64,000 nucleotides of DNA. Source: SVTX01 sp045659745. Its GTDB lineage: Bacteria > Bacillota > Clostridia > Oscillospirales > CAG-272. Within the stretch, counting starts at the first letter, position 1, and every line of letters starts with the position of its first letter. The stretch covers positions 1 through 64,000 of the forward strand of contig JAZRCL010000073.1 in assembly GCA_045659745.1 (NCBI GenBank), written 5' to 3'. The notes beneath the pieces are model-generated. The model was not told where the DNA came from and made no database searches. It saw only the letters and a list, made by a program, of their open reading frames with translations. The position numbers and the translations under genes are program-made. Of this stretch, positions 16,601-24,616 are shown piece after piece.

Positions 16601-17041
16601 AATACGGAGTTTACGGACAAGGTCAAGCTTCTTGCAAAGAACCGTATTAAAACGTATGTTTCAACATACGAGCCGCACATAAAGGCAAAACGTTATAACG
16701 ATTGCAAAATAGGAGTTTACAGACCGTATGATCACGATTCTCCATCAAAGCCCTCGTCGCGCTATGGTGGCATTGTGGCATCGGGAGATGCAAAAAATAT
16801 TACTTATCCTTTGATAATGACGTCGGAAATTCTTAAAATGTCGAGAAATTCCTCTAAAGTATCTATGTTGTTTATGCTTGGGGGTATAGTAATATCGTTT
16901 GCAACAACACTTGTTGGATACCTTGCGCCAGGCGCGCTTGGGCTTCTCAGACACAGAGATGTATTTACACTCATAATTCAGCTTCTCGGAGCAATACCTC
17001 TTACGGTAAGCGCGATAAAGCTTTGGAAAAAGTACAAGTAA
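13640..17041 (+). CDS. P-type-ATPase-like membrane pseudoenzyme with acidic tandem-repeat N-terminus
   Basis: GGAGGTGAGG directly precedes the ATG at 13640 (an in-frame ATG 15 bases earlier overlaps that ribosome site), giving 1133 residues. Residues 1-560 are acidic and low in hydrophobics, with nine 15-16-residue repeats at 198-340. Residues 576-1130 have eight membrane spans (about 576-597, 603-624, 642-666, 678-697, 771-794, 800-827, 1074-1096, 1109-1129) laid out like a P1-type ATPase. The segment after span 6 (TMPVTLFAAS to TGAVSEYSDINSVIF) aligns with the region leading into the phosphorylation loop, but DKTGT is replaced by P856-D-S-V-A; the TGD loop is S1008-T-Y-E; GDGxND is absent; the actuator region (698-770) has no TGE. 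GIELYMDNDTHILIGNEKF and YLAINGTVCLGYIMSL still match nucleotide- and P-domain strands. It therefore looks like a dead pump reused as a scaffold or sensor. Confidence 0.75.
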   Translation: MGKKKASGNNDMTAILNQLQKNYSVDGEDDIFESETAYEDTELSDLLAKILSENDVSDDSLDNEEELDLNEDNAASSKRKQKKSKKSGGSDVSTDIQNIIMSEEYISVLRDCEADLDSGNESSEHSEPQNVEEKSTEGSQPEMEIAPEIQPEQISTESRVSYEIQQTIVEEPAMEEAVVAFKEVDGQESEIDNYESDIDEMLTFGDLDDDEGDVDDNLTFGDLDDDEGDVDDNLTFGDLDDEKEDVDDNLTFGDLDDEEEDVDDNLTFGDLDDEEEVDDNLTFGDLDDEEEDVDDNLTFGDLDDEEEDVDDNLTFGHLDDEEEDVDDKLTFGDLDDEESEKDEDVPFADVDENVEDVIAADVESSVEDDVVEFTCEFARLDAVENQEETQSFDKTSIIKQEASEPETEKKFYYTVLEEMSLEDETNSSEEYTAPQEQKIEEIEEHEEKSQASIQPQEEVYIVLSNESYTDDPLQWHLGRVQTRLTDNTEDDDIQETQKKSVEIGDDDISLLLQLGYKDEIASEVGQERTESVVHSISNSYRPDKNKIPFGFCGKEFFDGSQIDKIKQRYDYDKRAIIIKLALFSCVSVVLLLLGMLFKNYTTVNSVIMFSVMELMILSLGSFVMHKELLSGIKGVFKFSPTVFTIPVISLFVLTAFDIFNIIIGIVNPNNITVSTTSLFGFTTSVFFMFALVVELINCVREQRTFNIISASEELYTAETLVSQQGDKSGINNLRSHEIRKQVKGNAVIVKKTRYISEYFKRCSESSYGIRNIMLILGVVTLTAVMLACIIISMGRTAADVASTVIFAFYMCLSASLVLTMPVTLFAASQTLVKKKCAIIGTGAVSEYSDINSVIFPDSVAFKINKDIEVVPFGDADMNSSIKTANRLFSALGGTMSKIVGENSFNKDLSVSEADINIASVDDNGIELYMDNDTHILIGNEKFVYERRHQLGFDACDLIPSAISAGREVVYLAINGTVCLGYIMSLGVNTEFTDKVKLLAKNRIKTYVSTYEPHIKAKRYNDCKIGVYRPYDHDSPSKPSSRYGGIVASGDAKNITYPLIMTSEILKMSRNSSKVSMLFMLGGIVISFATTLVGYLAPGALGLLRHRDVFTLIIQLLGAIPLTVSAIKLWKKYK
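14231..14659 (+). repeat. 48-bp in-frame tandem repeat (nine units) coding for acidic 16-residue repeats
   Basis: Units begin at 14231, 14279, 14327, 14375, 14423, 14468, 14516, 14564 and 14612. Eight are 48 bases; the unit at 14423 is 45 bases. Consensus peptide: VDDNLTFGDLDDEEED. The DNA copies are close to identical, so recent expansion and strain-to-strain length change are likely. A degenerate tenth unit (KDEDVPFADVDENVED) follows. There are no spacers, so this is not a CRISPR array. Confidence 0.95.
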
Positions 17042-17056
17042 TTTTAAGGAAATAAT

Positions 17057-18916
17057 ATGAATCAGAAATTTAATGAAATTTTGAAGCAAGTTTCAAAGCC
17101 CGGACGTTATTCAGGCGGAGAGTACGGTCAGATAATAAAGGACAAGGCAAATATCAAAGCAAGATTCGCCTTTGCATTTCCGGATACATATGAGATAGGA
17201 ATGTCAAATCTCGGAAGCAGAATTCTCTATAACTGTCTTAATAACGAAGAAGACATCTGGTGCGAGAGAGTTTATGCTCCCTGGACGGATATGCAAGAGA
17301 AAATGCGCGAGCATAATATTCCCCTCTGGGCGCATGAAAGCAAGGACGCGGTATCCGAGTTTGATTTTCTCGGTTTCACACTTCAGTATGAAATGTGCTA
17401 CACAACCGTCCTCAATATGCTTGAGCTTTCGGGTATGCCTCTGCGCTCACGCGACAGAGACGAGAGCTTTCCTCTCGTTATTGGCGGCGGTCCTTGTGCG
17501 TATAACCCCGAGCCTGTTGCAGACTTTTTTGACCTGTTCAATATAGGCGAGGGCGAGCATATGCTCGTTGAGATAGTGCGCCTTTATATTAAGATGCACG
17601 ATGAGGGCAGATATACCAAGGCGGATTTTCTGCATGAGGCGGCAAGGACTATAAAGGGAGTTTATGTTCCCTCTCTCTATACCGTAGAATATAACGAGGA
17701 CGGCACGATAAAGGCATATACGCCTATATACGAAGACATCCCCACAAAAATTGAAAAGCGCATTATAGAGGATATGGATACGGCGCTGTTTCCCGAAAAG
17801 GTGGTTATGCCGTACACCGAGGTTGTTCACGATAGAATAATGCTTGAGGTCTTCCGAGGCTGTATCCGTGGATGTCGCTTCTGCCAGGCGGGTATAATCT
17901 ACCGCCCTGTGCGCGAGAAAACTCCCGAGCTGCTCAACAAGCAGGCACAGTGCCTGTATGAAAATACGGGATATGAGGAAATATCTCTGTCATCTCTCTC
18001 TATAAGCGACTATACGGGACTTCCCGAGCTTACGGACAAGCTTCTGGACTGGACTGTTGACAATATGGTAAGCTTTTCGCTGCCTTCGCTTCGAGTAGAT
18101 AGCTTCAATAAGGAGCTTATGGACAAGGTGGCATCGGTGCGCTCGTCTTCTCTTACCTTTGCGCCCGAGGCGGGCACGCAGAGACTTCGTGACGTAATAA
18201 ATAAAAACGTCTATGAGGACGATCTTATGCGTGCGGTGAACGTAGCGTTTGACGGCGGCAAGCATCAGGTAAAGCTTTACTTTATGCAGGGACTTCCCAC
18301 GGAGACTGACGAGGACCTTCGCGGTATTCCCGACCTTGCTAAAAAGGTTATCGAGGCATATTATGCGAACCCAAACAGAAACCGTGCAAAGCAGCCCTCG
18401 GTAACATTCAGTGTTTCCTGCTTTATTCCCAAGCCCTTCACCCCCTTCCAGTGGGAGCCTCAGGATAGCCTTGAGGAGCTTTACAGAAAGCAGGAATTTA
18501 TTGGCGAGTGCGTGACTGACCGCAAGATCAGATATCAGCACCACGATGCAGAAACCTGCCGTATTGAGGCGGTGCTTGCGCGTGGCGACAGACGTCTGTC
18601 GGACGCGCTTGAGCTTGCATGCAAGGAAGGCTTTACGTTTGACGCATGGAGCGAATTTTTCGACTACAATAAATGGATTTCCGTATTTGAGCGCACGGGA
18701 ATAGACCCCGCGTTCTATGCTAACAGAAGATGGTCTTACGACGAGGTTTTGCCGTGGGATATTATTGACTGCGGAGTTACAAAGGAATTCCTTATCCGCG
18801 AGAGCAAAAAGGCGCACGAGGGTGTATCTACTCCCAACTGTCGCGAAAAATGCTCGGGCTGCGGAGCAAATAAGCTTGGAGGTGAGAGAACGTGTTGTCC
18901 AAAGATCAAGAAATAA
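17057..18916 (+). CDS. Radical SAM protein, TIGR03960 family (B12-binding-like N-terminus)
   Basis: The 619-residue protein begins with a B12-binding-like domain (PDTYEIGMSNLGSRILY, then LPLVIGGGPCAYNPEP split between residues), followed by a radical SAM core whose cluster motif is C-I-R-G-C-R-F-C in EVFRGCIRGCRFCQAG. Later blocks FAPEAGTQRLRDVINK and KLYFMQGLPTETDEDL fit the YgiQ-like family, and the C-terminus is Cys-rich (NCREKCSGCGANK...TCCPKIKK). In Clostridia this protein is almost always followed by a TIGR03936 protein, as here, with a 25-base overlap. The pair is thought to act in RNA or protein modification, but the substrate is unknown. AAGGA precedes the ATG. Confidence 0.92.
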   Translation: MNQKFNEILKQVSKPGRYSGGEYGQIIKDKANIKARFAFAFPDTYEIGMSNLGSRILYNCLNNEEDIWCERVYAPWTDMQEKMREHNIPLWAHESKDAVSEFDFLGFTLQYEMCYTTVLNMLELSGMPLRSRDRDESFPLVIGGGPCAYNPEPVADFFDLFNIGEGEHMLVEIVRLYIKMHDEGRYTKADFLHEAARTIKGVYVPSLYTVEYNEDGTIKAYTPIYEDIPTKIEKRIIEDMDTALFPEKVVMPYTEVVHDRIMLEVFRGCIRGCRFCQAGIIYRPVREKTPELLNKQAQCLYENTGYEEISLSSLSISDYTGLPELTDKLLDWTVDNMVSFSLPSLRVDSFNKELMDKVASVRSSSLTFAPEAGTQRLRDVINKNVYEDDLMRAVNVAFDGGKHQVKLYFMQGLPTETDEDLRGIPDLAKKVIEAYYANPNRNRAKQPSVTFSVSCFIPKPFTPFQWEPQDSLEELYRKQEFIGECVTDRKIRYQHHDAETCRIEAVLARGDRRLSDALELACKEGFTFDAWSEFFDYNKWISVFERTGIDPAFYANRRWSYDEVLPWDIIDCGVTKEFLIRESKKAHEGVSTPNCREKCSGCGANKLGGERTCCPKIKK

Positions 18917-19623
18917 AGACAAGTTATTCAAAGTTTGACCGCCCCATGCTTCCCGCCCCCGTGACTGTGCGAATTAAGTTCTGCAAGATAGGAAACCTGC
19001 AGTTTATATCTCATCTTGACCTGCAGAGATCTTTCCACCGTATACTTGTCCGCTCGGGCATCCCTATGTGGTACACAAAGGGCTTTAATCCTCACGCAAA
19101 GCTTGTTTTCGGTCTTCCCTTATCAGTTGGGACCGAGAGCATGTGCGAGATGGCAGATCTCAAAATTGAGCGTAAGATAAGTCTTGAGGAGATAAAAGCT
19201 CAGCTCAATGCGAATCTTACTGACGAGATGTACGTGCTTGAGGCGTATATACCCACCACAAAATTCGCTGAGATAGCTTACGCCAATTATACTATAACCG
19301 TAAAGTCGGATAAGCTTACTGAAAAGAGTGCGGATGAGGTCAAGGAGCTGTTTGCTGCTCCCATCAATATGATGAAGCGCTCAAAATCCGGTGAAAAAGA
19401 GGTTGACATAACGACCTATATCAAAGCCTTGGACGCGTCTATTTGCGACGGCGCGCTCAAAATAAATGCCACTATATCGGCGGGAAATACTGAGAGTCTT
19501 AACCCCGAATATATTGCGACCGCTATCAAGGAAAGACTTGATTTTATGACATCCGACTGTGATTATTCCTATAGAATAATGAGAAACGTTGTTTACAAAG
19601 CGGATATGAGCGAATTCAGATGA
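18892..19623 (+). CDS. TIGR03936/DUF2344 family protein, partner of the radical SAM protein
   Basis: The start is the GTG at 18892, set by GGAGG nine bases upstream inside the end of the radical SAM gene; an ATG at 18946 is the fallback. The 243-residue protein contains VRIKFCKIGNLQFISHLDLQ, R-S-F-H-R-I-L-V-R-S-G-I-P, then W-Y-T-K-G-F-N-P-H-A-K-L-V-F-G-L-P-L-S-V-G, which is the DUF2344 signature. Overlap with the upstream gene implies translational coupling and a common function, perhaps binding the RNA substrate. In many Firmicutes the pair precedes rne/rng and rplU-rpmA; that context is absent here. Confidence 0.9.
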   Translation: MLSKDQEIKTSYSKFDRPMLPAPVTVRIKFCKIGNLQFISHLDLQRSFHRILVRSGIPMWYTKGFNPHAKLVFGLPLSVGTESMCEMADLKIERKISLEEIKAQLNANLTDEMYVLEAYIPTTKFAEIAYANYTITVKSDKLTEKSADEVKELFAAPINMMKRSKSGEKEVDITTYIKALDASICDGALKINATISAGNTESLNPEYIATAIKERLDFMTSDCDYSYRIMRNVVYKADMSEFR

Positions 19624-19671
19624 TTGCTCACTAAACTTAAAAATAAATTACATATTTTGGAGGATATTAAA

Positions 19672-20091
19672 ATGGCTATTAAAATGAGAGTTCTTTGCTA
19701 TCCCGAGAAGAAGAAGCTTCTCGAAATCGGAAATATGATCAAGGCGGAGTACGAGCTTAACGTAAACTCGGTTGACAGAATCCCCCCTGCATATTCCTGT
19801 GACAAGGAAAGAATCGTAATTCTCGCGATAAACCTCAAGGGCAACCTTCCCGACGATTACAGACTTTTCGTGAGAGAGCTTACAAAGGCAAGAGCGGCTA
19901 ACGTTGCGATCCTCACCGCAGGTGACGACGTAGCAGTTGAAAAAACCAAGGCGCTCCTCGCTGAAGCAGGTACACACTATATCGACAACGTAAAGCATAT
20001 CAAGATGGGACTTTTCGATAACAAGGTATCCGACGCGGAAAAGACCGAAATTCTCGCATGGGTCGAGGAAATCAAGGCTTCTCTTGCTTGA
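19672..20091 (+). CDS. Conserved hypothetical protein, 139 residues
   Basis: GGAGG lies 8 bases before the ATG at 19672; an upstream TTG at 19624 is in frame but lacks a ribosome site. The protein is soluble with alternating alpha/beta pattern: RVLCYPEKKKLLEIGNMIKAEYELN, DRIPPAYSCDKERIVILAINLKG, then RLFVRELTKARAANVAILTAGDDVAVEKTKALLAEAGTHYIDNV. The layout resembles flavodoxin-like or receiver-like folds, but I recognise no family or catalytic motif. It follows the DUF2344 gene by 48 bases and ends at a terminator, so it may be the last gene of that operon. Codon use is strongly biased, consistent with good expression. Confidence 0.75.
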   Translation: MAIKMRVLCYPEKKKLLEIGNMIKAEYELNVNSVDRIPPAYSCDKERIVILAINLKGNLPDDYRLFVRELTKARAANVAILTAGDDVAVEKTKALLAEAGTHYIDNVKHIKMGLFDNKVSDAEKTEILAWVEEIKASLA

Positions 20092-20103
20092 TTTGTAAAA
20101 ATA

Positions 20104-20140
20104 TAAAAGAACCACGGCGTCGCCGTGGTTCTTTTATGTA
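20104..20140. terminator. Bidirectional terminator
   Basis: AAAGAACCACGGCG directly abuts its complement CGCCGTGGTTCTTT, with T/A runs on both sides, between convergent genes. Confidence 0.9.
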
Positions 20141-20145
20141 TTATT

Positions 20146-20514
20146 TTATTTATTCTTTTTTGTAAGATAATAGCTTTTATCTATAAGTGAAATTACAAGT
20201 GATTTTGAAAGTGAATTATCAAGTGGAACAGATATCCAATGTGTTTTGTTCATGTGGTACGCGGGGATTATTTCTGGGTACAGGTCAAACAAAACAATGG
20301 AGTCCTCGGGGTTGCTCTTGAGATTCATAACATCAAGAGGCGTGGAGACTTCCCTGCCTATTTTTTTGCCGCTGACCGACATTATTATGCCAAACCATTT
20401 GCCGCTGCTTGTGTGTCGCAAAACCGTGGTGTCAAAATCCTCTTCAAAAGGACAGTCGTAAGATGCGCCCGCAAGAGTTTTGACGTAGTCAAGAACAAAT
20501 TGCTTGTCCGTCAT
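20146..20514 (-). CDS. MmcQ/YjbR family protein (CyaY-like fold)
   Basis: The ATG at 20514 has AAGGAG eight bases upstream and is preferred over the TTG two codons earlier. The 122-residue protein shows the YjbR pattern: DYVKTLAGASYDCPFEEDF near the start, TTVLRHTSSGKWFGIIMSV, PEDSIVLFDLYPEIIPAYHMNKTHWISVPLD and a C-terminal SYYLTKK. These proteins have a double-wing DNA-binding-like fold but their function is unknown. It lies 2 bases after the CMP-kinase-like gene on the same strand, so the two form an operon. Confidence 0.88.
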   Translation of the reverse strand: MTDKQFVLDYVKTLAGASYDCPFEEDFDTTVLRHTSSGKWFGIIMSVSGKKIGREVSTPLDVMNLKSNPEDSIVLFDLYPEIIPAYHMNKTHWISVPLDNSLSKSLVISLIDKSYYLTKKNK

Positions 20515-20516
20515 TA

Positions 20517-21098
20517 TCAAAGCTCCTTAACGCTGCCGTAATTTTCGCGGTTGTCGCAATATAGCTTGTAGTATTCCATTATGACGGAAACTACCTCGTC
20601 AGGGGTTTTGTTTGTAGTATCAACAACAAGGTTGTAGTTGTTGAAATCATAGTAGTCAACACCGTAGATTTCAATAAATCTCTTGCGCTCGACCATGCTT
20701 CTCTCAACAAGCTTCTCGCATGCATCATTTACGTCTGTATAGCTTTCCTCACAGCTGCTACGGTGATAAAACACTCTCGTCGCCGCTTCCAGGGGGTCAA
20801 TCGTGAGAAATATCTTGAACGTGTCCTCTGCAAAATGCCAAGCCATACGTGAGTCGAAAATAAGATTTTCGCCCTTGTGCTCACGTGACATTCTTGTAAC
20901 TGTGTTATCTATCTCGTCATCAAGTTCGGGGTTTTCCTTCATGCGCTTATTAAGCTCAAGAGTGGATATTCCCTTGCTTCTTGCAAACTCTCTCTGTATA
21001 GCGCCCGTGCTGAATATTTCAAAGCCGTATCTTTCCTTCATTATGCCGCACACGGTGCTTTTTCCGCTTCCAAGTCTACCTGTAATAGAAATTAACAT
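20517..21098 (-). CDS. Cytidylate-kinase-like nucleoside monophosphate kinase
   Basis: GGAGG sits five bases before the ATG at 21098, so the longer frame (to 21167) is not used. The 193-residue protein has a Walker A loop TGRLGSGKS (residues 6-14), an NMP-binding segment GFEIFSTGAIQREFARSKG, DSRMAWHF, and Arg-rich lid region RVFYHRSSC...RSMVERKRFIEIYG. The layout resembles archaeal-type CMP kinases and the clostridial cytidylate kinase-like family, which phosphorylate (d)CMP with ATP; the substrate here is not proven. The gene is followed 2 bases later by the YjbR gene. Confidence 0.8.
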   Translation of the reverse strand: MLISITGRLGSGKSTVCGIMKERYGFEIFSTGAIQREFARSKGISTLELNKRMKENPELDDEIDNTVTRMSREHKGENLIFDSRMAWHFAEDTFKIFLTIDPLEAATRVFYHRSSCEESYTDVNDACEKLVERSMVERKRFIEIYGVDYYDFNNYNLVVDTTNKTPDEVVSVIMEYYKLYCDNRENYGSVKEL

Positions 21099-21146
21099 GC
21101 TATCCTCCAAAATTTTAACGTATTCTTCATTAAAATCTAAAGACAT

Positions 21147-21174
21147 TACGGGTGCTAAATTTAGCACCCGTAAT
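21147..21174. terminator. Hairpin between lipoprotein and kinase genes
   Basis: TTACGGGTGCTAAA is followed immediately by its complement TTTAGCACCCGTAA. The better T run lies on the plus-strand side; on the minus strand it would follow the lipoprotein gene stop at 21181. It probably ends the lipoprotein transcript. Confidence 0.65.
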
Positions 21175-21180
21175 TATTTT

Positions 21181-21759
21181 TTATTCCGGAGCCTCAGTGC
21201 TGACTTCCTCCTCGGGAGTTCCTAAAAGAACTACGGTAAAGGTTTCGCCATTTTGGAGCTTATGTTCGGACATGGAGCTTATCATATAGCTCTGCAAAAT
21301 ATCCTCATTTTCGGGCTTGATAAGATTTTTTACTGTAATGGGATTGCCGTTGTTATCTGTGAATTTGTTGCCCTTGAGTGCTGTCCAGTACTGTCCGGGC
21401 TTTGCCTCGTAATTGCCGATGATCCAAAGCATATCGGAGAACTCTTCTTCCTCGTAAGTAGCAATAAATTCATTGATTTCAACCTCAAAATAATACTTGA
21501 GAACACCGAGGATAGTGGGGTCAAATCCCTTATATTCGTAATCAAGCTCACGGTAAATGTTGGTTCCCGAGCTGTCCTTTATCTCAAATGATACCTTTAT
21601 TTCTGTGAGGCCCGCAGAAGGAAATCCTGTGGGAGGAGGAGTGGTATCCTTTTCTACCTTCGGCTTGTCTGTAGTATCATCTTCGGGCATGCACGCTATA
21701 AATGAACAACCAATTATTGCTACAAGCAATACCACGGCTATGATTTTTATAAATTTCAT
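21181..21759 (-). CDS. Putative lipoprotein of unknown function
   Basis: The 192-residue protein starts with a lipoprotein signal peptide: MKFIKII, a hydrophobic stretch and the lipobox-like SFIAC with Cys23, so it is probably tethered to the outer face of the membrane. A Thr/Pro-rich linker (DTTPPPTGFPSAG) leads into a domain with VSFEIKDSSGTNIYRELDY and YEAKPGQYWTALKGNKF...NGNPITVKNLI. I do not recognise the domain; the alternation suggests a beta-rich binding domain of the DUF4430 kind, but this is weak. GGAGGG precedes the ATG. It is a single gene. Confidence 0.7.
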   Translation of the reverse strand: MKFIKIIAVVLLVAIIGCSFIACMPEDDTTDKPKVEKDTTPPPTGFPSAGLTEIKVSFEIKDSSGTNIYRELDYEYKGFDPTILGVLKYYFEVEINEFIATYEEEEFSDMLWIIGNYEAKPGQYWTALKGNKFTDNNGNPITVKNLIKPENEDILQSYMISSMSEHKLQNGETFTVVLLGTPEEEVSTEAPE

Positions 21760-21882
21760 ATTTATCCCTCCGATAAATCATACTTAATAAAGAAATTATA
21801 CTACATTATCCTTGTTTTGTCAAGAGATTTTGGGAAGGGTTTTATAAAATTTAATATATTGCACGGCGAAAATTTTATGTTA

Positions 21883-22401
21883 TTAATTCCGCAGTATAAC
21901 CAACATATTTACAAGCAGAATATAGAACAGCCAAAGACTATTAGCTATCATTATCACGCAAGAAAACAGACCCGCTCCCCTCCATGACAGAGCGCACATT
22001 GCAGAACAAATAACACATAAAAATATGATAAGCAGCGAAAGCGCGAGAGTTTCTCCTCCAAAAAACAAAGGATACCATATATGCGAGAGAAAAAACATTG
22101 ACACAAAAAACAGACATCCTCGGTACAGATAAACCTCTTCTCTGCCATTTATGCGTCCGCAGAGCAGACGTCCGAATATAGAGCCTACTGCAATTCCGCA
22201 CATGAAAAACCAAAATAGACAGAAAAAATTGAATAGCCATATTGCAGGCAGATATGCGTCCATTCCAAGGGTGTGAACAGCATTATACGGACTGCCCGAG
22301 CATATTCGCACAATCAGTCCCAAAATTGCGTACACTGATCCGCATATCAAGGCACATTTTTTAATAATATCCGAGCTTGTTTTATTCTTGCGAGATGACA
22401 T
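21883..22401 (-). CDS. TspO/MBR-like membrane protein
   Basis: The 172-residue protein has five membrane spans (about residues 14-31, 48-74, 90-110, 116-137, 143-168). The segments LPAIWLFNFFCLFWFFMCGI, SHIWYPLFFGGETLALS and SLWLFYILLVNMLV line up with the second, third/fourth and fifth helices of TspO/MBR (tryptophan-rich sensory) proteins, in particular N-x-x-W-x-P-L-F-F-G. TspO proteins bind porphyrins or lipids and are found from bacteria to mitochondria. The N-terminal helix lacks some conserved Trp and Pro, so the protein is divergent. It has no obvious operon partner. Confidence 0.68.
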   Translation of the reverse strand: MSSRKNKTSSDIIKKCALICGSVYAILGLIVRICSGSPYNAVHTLGMDAYLPAIWLFNFFCLFWFFMCGIAVGSIFGRLLCGRINGREEVYLYRGCLFFVSMFFLSHIWYPLFFGGETLALSLLIIFLCVICSAMCALSWRGAGLFSCVIMIANSLWLFYILLVNMLVILRN

Positions 22402-22453
22402 TCCTATACCCCCGTAAGCTTAGTTGCTTAATTATATGGGTAAAAAATGACAG

Positions 22454-24484
22454 TTATTCTCCTATAAACCAGCCCTCTGCAATATCCTGTGCACTGTCCC
22501 CCCACAGTGCAGGCGCGCCGGTTATCTTGTTATAGGTCTGCTTTTCGATTTTTCCCGAATACTTGAATTCAGAAGGCGAATTTTTATATCTATCAGTTTT
22601 GTATATTTCACTCATAACCTCGTCCCATATTTTTATAGACGGATTACCAAGCGAGGAGCTTATTGGCTCCGGATAATCGTATCCGCACCATACCCCACCA
22701 AGAAGCGAGGGTGTATATCCAACGAAAAGTCTGTCGCAATTGTTCTGAGTCGTTCCTGTCTTCCCCGCGACAGAAACGTAATTTGCAAGAGATATTTTTC
22801 CTCGCGCTGTACCTCTGCTCACGACTTCCTCAAGCAGCTTGGTCATTACAGACGCGCACTCTCCTTTTATAACCTCCGTCTGATTTTGTCTACGGTCGAA
22901 CAATATATTTCCGTCAGCATCGGTTACCTTATAATATGAGCGTGAGGTGCTCATATTGCCCTCCGCAAATATGCTGTAAGCGGCTATAAGCTCGCGCAGG
23001 GTTATTCCGTGAAGCGTTTGACCAAGCGCCAAGGATACGGCGTTTGCATCATCAGGCGAGCTTTTTGAGGGCTCAACGAGGCTTTTGATATTAAGAGTAT
23101 CTCTTAAAAACGCAAGCGATTGCTTTTCTCCAAGCTTATAAAGCATTTTGACGGCAACGGTGTTTACAGAATTAGCTATGGCGTCGGAGATATCAATATT
23201 TCCCTGATACAATCTGTTCGAGTTTTGGGGCCAATCCTTGCCCGAAACATTGCTCACAGGAGAGTCCTCAACTATTGTTGACCAGCTTATCTCTCCGCTG
23301 TCTATCAGGGGTGCATATACAGATATTGGTTTTATAGCCGAGCCGGGTGGACGTTTTGTGTCGGTTGCATAGTTCTGCAAAAGCTCTCCTTGCTTTATCC
23401 CAACCGCTCCGACGATTCCCAAAACATTTCCATTGTATGGGTCTGTTATTATCATCGCAGACTGCGGAGACGGCTTGTTGGTCGTAAGTCGTTTATCAAG
23501 TGTGGCGTAGTATTTTTCAAGAATGTTTTGTATTTTGGGATCAACGGTAGTATATATTTTTAAGCCACCGTGAAAGATCTGACTGTATGCGTATTGACGT
23601 GAATACCCAAGAGACATAAAATCGCCGACAAGGTCTGAAATGACGGTTTCAGCGAACCAAGAGTTTTTTGAGGAGCTATAATTATGATTTATGTTTAGTG
23701 TTAGAGGTTGTTCTTTTGCCTGAGTGTACTCCTCATCCGAGATATAACCCTGTTCAAGCATACACATAAGAACTATGTCCCTCCGTTTTTTGGTGTTTTC
23801 AGGGTGATTTTTAGGGTCATAGAGCGATGGGTTATTAGTTATCGCGGCAATGGTTGCTATCTCGTGCAAAAGTAGCTTGTCGGGGGAGGTGGAAAAATAA
23901 TATTCGGATGCCGCACCTACGCCTGTGCATCCGTTTGATAGGTTGATTATGTTAAGATAAACTTCCAGTATCTCATCCTTTGAGTAATTTTTCTCGAGAT
24001 TTAGAGCTTGAAAAATCTCGTTTATCTTTCTTTGTGGTGTTCTTTGATTTTGACCTGTGATGTTCTTTACTGTTTGTTGGGTGATGGTGGACGCTCCAAA
24101 CGAAGATGATTTCTTTAAGACGTAGTTTAATACTGCCTTACCGCTCCTCAAAAAATCCACACCTTTATGTTGATAGAATCTTTTGTCTTCAATTGCCACA
24201 AAGGCATTTATCATATCATGGGGTATTTTGCTTATCGGCGTGTACTTGTATTTCACACTTGAGCTTGATAAATTTTCAGTGAGAACACGCGGATTATTTA
24301 TATCTCCGTTTTCATAATAATACAGCGTGGTATTATCGTCACGTTGAATATTTGATAATAGCTCGTAATTTATCTGAAGCGTTGATTTATTCGAAAGCAA
24401 CACAAACGCGCCGGCTGATGTCACTGTGCCGAAAATCATTGAAATTATTACAATTATAAGTACTGTGCTGATAAACTTTTTCAT
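22454..24484 (-). CDS. Class A penicillin-binding protein (PBP1a-like, transglycosylase/transpeptidase)
   Basis: The 676-residue protein has one N-terminal membrane anchor (residues 7-30). The GT51 transglycosylase domain shows EDKRFYQHKGVD and GASTITQQTVKN with KINEIFQALNLEKNYSKDEILEVYLN. The transpeptidase domain has S382-A-I-K (in PPGSAIKP), SVNTVAVKML (SxN) and AGKTGTT (KTG). Both active sites appear complete. It polymerises and cross-links peptidoglycan outside the membrane. The length is on the short side for PBP1a and no C-terminal accessory domain is present. AAGGG-like sequence precedes the ATG. It is a single gene. Confidence 0.93.
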   Translation of the reverse strand: MKKFISTVLIIVIISMIFGTVTSAGAFVLLSNKSTLQINYELLSNIQRDDNTTLYYYENGDINNPRVLTENLSSSSVKYKYTPISKIPHDMINAFVAIEDKRFYQHKGVDFLRSGKAVLNYVLKKSSSFGASTITQQTVKNITGQNQRTPQRKINEIFQALNLEKNYSKDEILEVYLNIINLSNGCTGVGAASEYYFSTSPDKLLLHEIATIAAITNNPSLYDPKNHPENTKKRRDIVLMCMLEQGYISDEEYTQAKEQPLTLNINHNYSSSKNSWFAETVISDLVGDFMSLGYSRQYAYSQIFHGGLKIYTTVDPKIQNILEKYYATLDKRLTTNKPSPQSAMIITDPYNGNVLGIVGAVGIKQGELLQNYATDTKRPPGSAIKPISVYAPLIDSGEISWSTIVEDSPVSNVSGKDWPQNSNRLYQGNIDISDAIANSVNTVAVKMLYKLGEKQSLAFLRDTLNIKSLVEPSKSSPDDANAVSLALGQTLHGITLRELIAAYSIFAEGNMSTSRSYYKVTDADGNILFDRRQNQTEVIKGECASVMTKLLEEVVSRGTARGKISLANYVSVAGKTGTTQNNCDRLFVGYTPSLLGGVWCGYDYPEPISSSLGNPSIKIWDEVMSEIYKTDRYKNSPSEFKYSGKIEKQTYNKITGAPALWGDSAQDIAEGWFIGE

Positions 24485-24585
24485 AATGACGCCCCTTTCT
24501 TTTTATTATTTATTTTTTCTCGTGTGCTTGAGAATGAAACGAGGTAAGTTTGATATTTTTTTACATAAAAACACGGAAAATAAAA

Positions 24586-24614
24586 AACAACCCAATTGCA
24601 TTGGGTTGTTTTAG
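24586..24614 (-). terminator. Rho-independent terminator of the metallophosphoesterase operon
   Basis: On the minus strand AACAACCCAAT, a short loop, ATTGGGTTGTT and a T run follow the stop codon at 24617 directly. Confidence 0.85.
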
Positions 24615-24616
24615 TT

